This document shows positions 1-4,633 of a DNA stretch of 6,154 nucleotides, piece after piece (positions within the stretch are counted from its first letter, which is position 1; each line of letters begins with the position of its first letter). The DNA is from Betaproteobacteria bacterium RBG_16_58_11. Lineage in GTDB: Bacteria > Pseudomonadota > Gammaproteobacteria > Burkholderiales > Thiobacteraceae. The stretch is taken from assembly GCA_001770235.1 (NCBI GenBank), contig MEQN01000126.1, positions 24,773 to 30,926 of the forward strand. Reading direction: 5' to 3'. Under the pieces are notes generated by a model that was not told the origin of the DNA, searched no databases, and was given only the letters and a program-made list of their open reading frames with translations. The position numbers and the translations under genes were made by a program.

Positions 1-47
1 AAAACAAGCTATTCGCATCATTGCATGACCATGGACGTAATATATTC

Positions 48-61
48 TTGATGTGGATCAA
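48..61 (+). promoter_or_regulatory. FNR/ANR/DNR-type activator box (perfect palindrome)
   Basis: The sequence reads TTGAT-GTGG-ATCAA, a perfect match to the TTGAT-N4-ATCAA consensus bound by the FNR/ANR/DNR branch of the CRP/FNR family. These regulators respond to low oxygen or, for DNR/NnrR types, to nitric oxide. Its centre (54.5) lies 41.5 bases upstream of the start predicted from the -10-like hexamer at 84-89, which is the classic class II activation position. It sits ahead of the subunit IIa/II/I genes. The box and spacing are seen directly. Which family member binds is not decidable from the window. Confidence 0.82.
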
Positions 62-83
62 GGCTTTTGAGCTACCGGATACA

Positions 84-96
84 TAAAATTTTCACT
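84..96 (+). promoter_or_regulatory. Predicted -10 element and transcription start
   Basis: TAAAAT at 84-89 differs from the sigma70 -10 consensus at one base. Counting seven bases on puts the start near 96. No good -35 hexamer precedes it, as expected for a promoter that depends on the FNR-type activator at 48-61. The resulting leader ahead of the first gene is about 96 bases. It contains a short palindrome but no long structure or upstream reading frame that I can support. Confidence 0.6.
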
Positions 97-109
97 ATGT
101 GGCATAGTG
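93..109. repeat. Perfect 7-3-7 inverted repeat over the predicted transcription start
   Basis: CACTATG at 93-99 is the exact reverse complement of CATAGTG at 103-109, with TGG between. It overlaps the predicted start (96), so it could be an operator for a second regulator or a hairpin at the very 5' end of the mRNA. It does not resemble the long AT-rich NsrR operator. The repeat is seen directly. Its function is unknown. Confidence 0.5.
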
Positions 110-191
110 TCGCAGCAGACCGTTTTGCAGACAGCGCTTTACCCCTTTATCAACTGCATGGCGCCGAATCCCCGGCTTAGAGGAGAAAAAA

Positions 192-362
192 ATGGTTGAA
201 GATACCAACAGTGTTCCTAACGACTCGGAAGAACGCGTCCCCATCATGCAGCAGATTCTCGACAATCCGTTTCTATTGCTTTTCATCGGCGTAGCCATGC
301 CAACCGTTTTTTACATCGTCTGGGGCGTCATGGAAATTGTGACGATACCGATCGCCAAATAA
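192..362 (+). CDS. Small single-helix subunit of a ba3-type heme-copper oxidase/reductase (subunit IIa-like)
   Basis: A 56-residue protein that begins MVEDTNSV and ends TIPIAK. It has a charged, acidic N-terminal tail (about 1-25) and one hydrophobic helix (about 27-50) with a proline at 37. A strong ribosome site (GAGGAG, 180-185) lies six bases before the ATG, and the stop is only 17 bases before the subunit II start, so the two are almost certainly co-transcribed. Small one-helix proteins next to subunits II and I are known in ba3-type oxidases as subunit IIa (CoxIIa), where they fill the membrane space that the second helix of subunit II occupies in aa3 enzymes. Subunit II here has only one helix, which fits. 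The assignment rests on position, size and topology, since such short proteins carry no diagnostic motif. Automatic callers often miss genes of this length. Confidence 0.8.
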   Translation: MVEDTNSVPNDSEERVPIMQQILDNPFLLLFIGVAMPTVFYIVWGVMEIVTIPIAK

Positions 363-379
363 TAAAGAGGAGAGTTGCG

Positions 380-925
380 ATGAGTTCAATACACCCGCCG
401 ACTGCCAGGCTTTGGTGGAAACAACCCATAGATCGTGTCGAGGGCACCTGGATCGCGATTGCGTTCCTGTGGTGTCTCATCATGTTTTTCATGATGCCTT
501 ACTGGCACATAACCGGTAAGCAAAACTTGTCCAATGAAGCTTACCGCACCACCCCCGAGGCCTTCAGCAAGAAGGCCCAGGACATGGTGGACAAACATAC
601 GGTGCGTACTGAAACCGATCAGAATATCCCGGTCGTGCATCCGCCAGCCGGCAGCGATGTCTACCTGATCGCGCGCCTGTGGGCCTGGTGGCCGGTCCTC
701 GAGCTTGAACAGGGCAAGAGCTACCGGCTTCATCTGTCTGCCATGGATTATATGCATGGCTTCTCCCTGCAACCAGCCAACATCAACCTGCAGGTGATTC
801 CAGGCTACGAAATGGTGGTCACCGTGACGCCGAATCAATCGGGTAAGTTCTCCATCATATGTAATGAGTATTGCGGAATCGGCCATCACAAAATGGTCAG
901 CAATCTCTACGTCGTCAATAAATAA
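380..925 (+). CDS. Heme-copper oxidase/reductase subunit II with CuA centre (ba3-like; possible NorS of an sNOR)
   Basis: A 181-residue membrane-anchored cupredoxin that takes electrons from a periplasmic donor such as cytochrome c and passes them to subunit I. One N-terminal transmembrane helix (about 23-42) is followed by a periplasmic CuA domain. The CuA ligands are complete: His126 in DYMHGF, then Cys161, Glu163, Cys165, His169 and Met172 in CNEYCGIGHHKM. A cytochrome c donor is therefore likely rather than quinol. The short length and single helix match ba3-type rather than aa3-type subunit II, which usually has two helices. The ATG at 380 has a strong GAGGAG site (367-372) seven bases upstream. 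The stop is nine bases from the subunit I start. In ammonia oxidisers a similar CuA subunit pairs with an NO-reducing catalytic subunit (norSY). I infer that possibility from the neighbouring gene, not from this protein alone. Confidence 0.9.
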   Translation: MSSIHPPTARLWWKQPIDRVEGTWIAIAFLWCLIMFFMMPYWHITGKQNLSNEAYRTTPEAFSKKAQDMVDKHTVRTETDQNIPVVHPPAGSDVYLIARLWAWWPVLELEQGKSYRLHLSAMDYMHGFSLQPANINLQVIPGYEMVVTVTPNQSGKFSIICNEYCGIGHHKMVSNLYVVNK

Positions 926-934
926 GGAGGGGAC

Positions 935-2641
935 ATGGCTAACAACGAAACTTTCCGTACCTGCCCGCGTACCGGGCTGCAGTTCCATGACTCCGCCGAA
1001 ATGCTGATGAAAGCCAATGCCGTGGTAGGCGTCGTATTTCTATTGCTCGGCGGCGTGCTCGCACTATTAATCGGGTTGACGAAATGGCCAGACGTGCATC
1101 TCTTGCCGGCAGATTCGTTTTATCTGGTGTTGACGGCCCACGGTCTCGACATGCTGGTGTTCTGGATCATCTTTTTTGAAATCGCGGTGCTGTACTTCTG
1201 CTCATCCACACTGCTGCGATGCAGGCTGGCAACCCCACGCATGGCCTGGCTGGCCTTTGCGTTGATGCTGATTGGCGCGGTCACGACCAACGTCGCGATC
1301 TTCCAGGGCAACTCAAGCGTCATGATGACATCGTATGTGCCGATGCAGGCCCATCCGTCATTTTATTTGGGGTTGATCCTGTTCGCGGTGGGGGCGCTGA
1401 TCGGTTGCTTCGTGTTTTTTGGCACCTTGGTGATCGCCAAGGCCGAGAAGACTTATCAAGGCTCGGTTCCGCTGGTGACCTTCGGTGCGGTGACCGCGGC
1501 GATTATCGCCGTGTTCACCATCGCTTCGGGCGCCATTATCCTGATCCCGACCTTCCTGTGGTCGGTCGGTTACATCAAAACCATCGACCCCTTGATGTAC
1601 CGTGTGATCTGGTGGGCTTTCGGCCACTCGTCGCAGCAGATCAACGTCGCCGCGCACATCGCGGTCTGGTATGCGATTGCAGCCATCGTGTTCGGCGCCA
1701 AACCGATGTCCGAGCGCGTGTCGCGCACCGCATTCCTGCTGTATATCTTTTTCCTGCAATTGGCGAGCGCCCATCATATTTTAGCCGATCCGGGCATCTC
1801 TTCCGAATGGAAGGTTTTCAATACCAGCTATGCGATGTATCTTGCGGTGCTGGCCAGCATGATTCACGGCCTCACCATTCCTGGTGCGATCGAGGTAGCG
1901 CAACGCGAGAAGGGCTTCACCAAGGGCCTGTTCGAGTGGCTGCGTAAAGCACCATGGGGAAATCCGGTATTTTCGGGGATGTTCATCTCCCTGATCGGCT
2001 TCGGCTTCCTGGGCGGCATCTCGGGCGTGATGATGGGCACCGAGCAATTGAATCTCATCATTCACAACACGATCTATGTGCCTGGCCATTTCCACGCAAC
2101 CGTGGTGATCGGCACGACACTCGCGTTCATGGCGCTGACCTACTTCCTGATCCCGGTGCTGTTCCGCCGCGAAATCATGTTCCCGGGCTTGGCCAAATGG
2201 CAGCCTTACCTGTTCGGCTTCGGCATGTACGTGTTCGCGCTGGTGATGATGGGAGCGGGCACGCTTGGCGTGCCGCGTCGTCATTGGGATATGTCTTTCC
2301 TCGGCGCCGCCATGCCTTATGAGTTCCCGGGTAGCGCTTACCTGTTGATGTCGCTGGTCGGTATCAGCGCCGTGGTGGCAGTGATCGGCGGCGGTGCGTA
2401 TATCCTGGTCACGGTGTCCTCGATCTTCCTCGGCAAGAAGCTCGATGCCGGTGTCATCAGCAACAAACCCACGCCGGTGGTGACCCCGGTCTCCGCAGCC
2501 ATATCGGGGCATGGCAGCCTCGGTATCGCCGGCTTTGCCGCACCGGGCACTTTCGTGCTTGCGATGGTGTTCCTGGTGGCGTTCGTGCTGTACTACTTCA
2601 TCAACTGGAAATATCTGTCCCAGGTCTGGGGCTTGAGCTAA
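935..2641 (+). CDS. Heme-copper reductase catalytic subunit I, ba3-like, lacking the active-site tyrosine (possible sNOR-type NO reductase, NorY-like)
   Basis: A 568-residue integral membrane protein with about 13 predicted helices, as in b-family (ba3) enzymes. The metal ligands are all visible: His69 and His387 for the low-spin heme, His385 for the high-spin heme (PGHFHATV), and His231, His280 and His281 for CuB (FGHSSQQ and SAHHILADPG). In oxygen reductases of the A and B families the residue four after the first CuB histidine is the cross-linked catalytic tyrosine. Here it is Gln235. The helix VII position used by cbb3 enzymes (six before the HH pair) is Leu274, so no tyrosine replaces it there. 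By my recalled alignment, a K-channel threonine position holds His311. NO reductases of this superfamily lack the tyrosine, and a CuA-using type, sNOR, is described beside senC in nitrifiers. The heme-copper assignment is firm. The NO-reductase reading is a well-motivated inference. The start has an excellent GGAGG site at 926-930. Confidence 0.93.
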   Translation: MANNETFRTCPRTGLQFHDSAEMLMKANAVVGVVFLLLGGVLALLIGLTKWPDVHLLPADSFYLVLTAHGLDMLVFWIIFFEIAVLYFCSSTLLRCRLATPRMAWLAFALMLIGAVTTNVAIFQGNSSVMMTSYVPMQAHPSFYLGLILFAVGALIGCFVFFGTLVIAKAEKTYQGSVPLVTFGAVTAAIIAVFTIASGAIILIPTFLWSVGYIKTIDPLMYRVIWWAFGHSSQQINVAAHIAVWYAIAAIVFGAKPMSERVSRTAFLLYIFFLQLASAHHILADPGISSEWKVFNTSYAMYLAVLASMIHGLTIPGAIEVAQREKGFTKGLFEWLRKAPWGNPVFSGMFISLIGFGFLGGISGVMMGTEQLNLIIHNTIYVPGHFHATVVIGTTLAFMALTYFLIPVLFRREIMFPGLAKWQPYLFGFGMYVFALVMMGAGTLGVPRRHWDMSFLGAAMPYEFPGSAYLLMSLVGISAVVAVIGGGAYILVTVSSIFLGKKLDAGVISNKPTPVVTPVSAAISGHGSLGIAGFAAPGTFVLAMVFLVAFVLYYFINWKYLSQVWGLS

Positions 2642-2654
2642 GTCGCGGCATCCA

Positions 2655-2690
2655 CGGAGCCTCCTCCTTTGTTGCAGGGAGGAAGCTCCG
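2655..2690 (+). other. GC-rich stem-loop between subunit I and ctaB
   Basis: CGGAGC at 2655-2660 pairs with GCTCCG at 2685-2690. After one mismatch, TCCTCC at 2662-2667 pairs with GGAGGA at 2678-2683, followed by a G-U and an A-T pair closing a six-base loop (2670-2675). The stem lies 13 bases after the subunit I stop. No T-tract follows, so it is not a clear intrinsic terminator. It could protect or process the upstream mRNA, or partly attenuate transcription into ctaB. Structure was judged by eye. Confidence 0.5.
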
Positions 2691-2755
2691 CGGTAAAGCG
2701 CCGGGTTGCCTGTATCTCCCGACCGATAACATTTTCATTCTGGAGTACCGGCAAC

Positions 2756-3622
2756 ATGGGCGCGCTCACCACACAACTGTTAAATGTCTTCAAGTTGCGG
2801 ATCGGCGTTGTCATTGCTTTCACCGCACTGACCGGTCTCGCCTTGACGCCAGGTCCGCATGTGCCAATCTGGAAAATCGCGTTGATCGGACTTGCCGTCC
2901 TGCTATCCGCGGCCGCCGCCGGCGCATTCAACCAATATATCGAGCGTGATCTTGATATCAAGATGGCGCGCACCCAGCGTCGCCCCTTCGTCACGGGCGC
3001 CATGGCTCACGGACCGGCCTGGCTCTGGCTGATCGGCGCCATGGTGGCAGGGTCCACCCTCGCGGCAGCATGGGCGATCAACGTTGTTGCCGCACTGTAC
3101 GTTTTCCTCGGCGCGTTCTTTTATGCCGTCGTCTATACTGTGTGGCTGAAACGGCGCACTTGGCTCAATATCGTTGTGGGCGGTCTGGCCGGCAGCTTTG
3201 CCGTCCTCGCCGGCGCAGCCACCGTGACGCCGCAACTTGATCCGCTGCCGCTGTCGCTGGCGCTTGTGCTTTTCCTGTGGACGCCGCCGCACTTCTGGAG
3301 CTTGGCCATCGCTTATCACGACGATTACTCGGCAGCGGGCGTGCCGATGCTGCCGGTAGTGATCGGTAAAGCGGCGGCTGCACGCGTTATTCTCGGCAAC
3401 ACGGTACTGCTGGTTGCGGCATCGCTGCTGCCGGTGTGGTTCGGCGCCGGGCCGGTCTATCTGGCCGGCGCGCTGATTGGCGGCGCATACTTCCTGGCTA
3501 AGAGCATTCGGTTGGCAAAAGAACCGAGCCGCGCCAATGCGATGGTCAATTTCCACGCCTCGCTGCTGCAACTTACCCTGCTGCTCACTGCCGCGATTGT
3601 CGATGCTGTATGGTGGCGTTAG
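2756..3622 (+). CDS. ctaB: Protoheme IX farnesyltransferase (heme O synthase, CtaB/CyoE)
   Basis: A 288-residue polytopic UbiA-family prenyltransferase that transfers farnesyl from farnesyl diphosphate to heme B, giving heme O in the cytoplasmic membrane. Hallmarks are the first Asp-rich motif NQYIERDLD (Asn59, Asp65, Asp67) followed by ARTQRRP, YTVWLKR (127-133), TPPHFW (176-181), and the second motif DDYSAAGVPMLP (189-200). The length is typical of the family. I chose the ATG at 2756, with GGAG ten bases upstream, because the reading frame stays open back to 2669 but that extension runs through the stem-loop and does not look like a CtaB N-terminus. Its place in the cluster suggests it supplies the modified heme for the reductase. 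No heme A synthase (ctaA) is in the window, so whether the enzyme uses heme O or heme A cannot be told. The symbol cyoE is also in use. Confidence 0.94.
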   Translation: MGALTTQLLNVFKLRIGVVIAFTALTGLALTPGPHVPIWKIALIGLAVLLSAAAAGAFNQYIERDLDIKMARTQRRPFVTGAMAHGPAWLWLIGAMVAGSTLAAAWAINVVAALYVFLGAFFYAVVYTVWLKRRTWLNIVVGGLAGSFAVLAGAATVTPQLDPLPLSLALVLFLWTPPHFWSLAIAYHDDYSAAGVPMLPVVIGKAAAARVILGNTVLLVAASLLPVWFGAGPVYLAGALIGGAYFLAKSIRLAKEPSRANAMVNFHASLLQLTLLLTAAIVDAVWWR

Positions 3623-3706
3623 GCATCGCTTACGCAAGTGTTGCGCATCCCTAATCGCAGGAGAGGGGGCGTTGCATCCGCCCCATCATCGACCGGATCG
3701 ACGAAA

Positions 3707-4513
3707 ATGAAGTCAACGACGCGGCTAAGCATCGTCGGTGTCACACTGCTCCTATTCGGGGCAGGCGCCGCGCGTGCGGCGGTGGAGGACAGACTCGATC
3801 CACAGGCCGTCTACAATGCCAGTCAGGCGGTGATCGGCCAGCCGATCGGCAACTATGTGTTGCATGACCGCGCCGGCAACAGCGTGCGCCTCTCAGACTA
3901 CCGAGGCAAACCGCTCTTGGTCAGCTTCGTCTATACCGGCTGTTTCCAAATTTGTCCGACCGACACCGTTCTCATCGCCAAGGCGGTCAGCGCGACGCAG
4001 GATCTGCTTGGCATGGATGCCTTCAGGACGGTCAGCATCGGTTTTAATGTCCCGTTTGATTCGCCGGAGGCCATGGCATCGTTCGCACGGCAACAGGGCA
4101 TCTCAGCCCGAAATTGGGAATTTCTGAGCCCGGAAACAAGCACCGTTTCTTCGTTGACACGCGACTTCGGCTTCACTTTTCTGGCGACACCGAAGGGCTT
4201 TGATCATGTCACGCAACTCACCGTGATCGACCGCGAGGGCCGCGTTTATCGTCAACTCTATAACGAAAACATCAATGCACAATCCCTGGTATCGGTTCTG
4301 CGCGACCTGAACAACGGCGCGCTGGCTGTGCCATCAGGGTGGTCCGGATTCGTTACCCGAATTCGCCTGCTGTGCACTGTTTACGACCGTGACACTGGCA
4401 ACTACCGCGCCGACTATTCCTTGATCGTCGGTTTTCTGGTCGGCCTAAGCATTCTCGGCACTGTCGCCTTCATGTTTATCCGCGAGTGGAGAGCGCAACG
4501 GCGCCGAGTGTAA
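3707..4513 (+). CDS. senC: SCO1/SenC-family copper chaperone with C-terminal membrane anchor
   Basis: A 268-residue exported thioredoxin-fold protein that delivers copper to CuA (and in some cases CuB) of heme-copper enzymes. A signal peptide or N-terminal anchor (about 1-24, ending AARA) precedes the fold. DYRGKPLLVSFVYTGC leads into the CxxxC copper site (Cys79, Cys83), with the third ligand His167 in GFDHVTQ. An added C-terminal helix (about 236-257) with a basic tail (REWRAQRRRV) is not part of the usual core of roughly 200 residues and would anchor the domain at both ends if the signal is uncleaved. The start at 3707 is chosen because it opens the signal peptide. The strong purine tract at 3659-3669 is about 38 bases upstream and no in-frame start lies in between. 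A GTG at 3638 is in frame but lies before that tract. The symbol follows the senC of norSY-senC clusters. Confidence 0.9.
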   Translation: MKSTTRLSIVGVTLLLFGAGAARAAVEDRLDPQAVYNASQAVIGQPIGNYVLHDRAGNSVRLSDYRGKPLLVSFVYTGCFQICPTDTVLIAKAVSATQDLLGMDAFRTVSIGFNVPFDSPEAMASFARQQGISARNWEFLSPETSTVSSLTRDFGFTFLATPKGFDHVTQLTVIDREGRVYRQLYNENINAQSLVSVLRDLNNGALAVPSGWSGFVTRIRLLCTVYDRDTGNYRADYSLIVGFLVGLSILGTVAFMFIREWRAQRRRV

Positions 4514-4561
4514 GCGGACGTGCTACTATCCAGCGTCAGGATTTTCATCCCCGTGGCTCGT

Positions 4562-4620
4562 TTTTGACGTATATCAATGCACCTGAGACCACCCTGGTTT
4601 ATGGTGCATCATCGTCAAAA
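4562..4620. repeat. Nested inverted repeat (8 bp outer, 7 bp inner arms)
   Basis: TTTTGACG (4562-4569) is the exact reverse complement of CGTCAAAA (4613-4620). Inside it, ATGCACC (4577-4583) is the exact reverse complement of GGTGCAT (4603-4609), and ACC/GGT (4588-4590 and 4596-4598) could close the tip. The arms overlap the FNR-like box and the -10 hexamer. The predicted transcript starts at 4612, so the structure would not form in that mRNA. It could form in read-through mRNA from senC, or act as DNA operator sites. Confidence 0.5.
4564..4577 (+). promoter_or_regulatory. FNR/ANR/DNR-type box upstream of the cytochrome b fusion
   Basis: TTGAC-GTAT-ATCAA matches nine of the ten conserved bases of the TTGAT-N4-ATCAA consensus. 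Its centre (4570.5) is 41.5 bases before the start (4612) predicted from TATGGT at 4600-4605, the same class II geometry as the box at 48-61. The leader would be only about 22 bases. The match is less perfect and the -10 is weaker than at the first promoter, but the repeated geometry supports joint control of the two units. Confidence 0.68.
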
Positions 4621-4633
4621 TAATGAGGATTTC

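Larger units (their letters stand above)
4514..4633 (+). promoter_or_regulatory. Regulatory intergenic region with a second FNR/DNR-type promoter
   Basis: This 120-base gap separates senC from the cytochrome b fusion. It holds an FNR/DNR-like box (4564-4577), a -10-like hexamer (TATGGT, 4600-4605), a nested inverted repeat (4562-4620) and a ribosome site (GAGGA, 4625-4629). I see no convincing intrinsic terminator for senC. The fusion gene therefore probably has its own promoter, with possible read-through from upstream. Confidence 0.6.

Noticed and set aside
1..47. Tail of an upstream gene at the window start
   Set aside because: Too short to judge. No recognisable C-terminal motif, and the AT-rich character fits intergenic promoter DNA.
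95..298. Minus-strand frame across the promoter and the first small gene
   Set aside because: It covers the -10 region, the palindrome and the subunit IIa gene, and has no domain or plausible context.
386..988. 200-codon open frame on the minus strand across subunit II
   Set aside because: It lies entirely antisense to a gene with complete CuA ligands, has no recognisable domain and a composition typical of a shadow frame.
1219..2512. Several frames of 120-243 codons inside subunit I, on both strands
   Set aside because: They are rich in Arg, His and Asp in the way GC-biased shadow frames are, and they overlap the conserved heme-copper gene throughout.
2669..2755. N-terminal extension of CtaB
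   Set aside because: The upstream start lies within the stem-loop and the added 29 residues do not resemble a CtaB N-terminus. The ATG at 2756 has a ribosome site and gives a normal family length.
3638..3706. GTG start adding 23 residues to SenC
   Set aside because: The extension places a charged stretch before the signal peptide, and the purine-rich ribosome-like tract lies after this GTG, not before it.
4514..4561. Intrinsic terminator after senC
   Set aside because: No GC-rich stem followed by a T-run could be found. The TTTTT at 4561-4565 is not preceded by a convincing hairpin.
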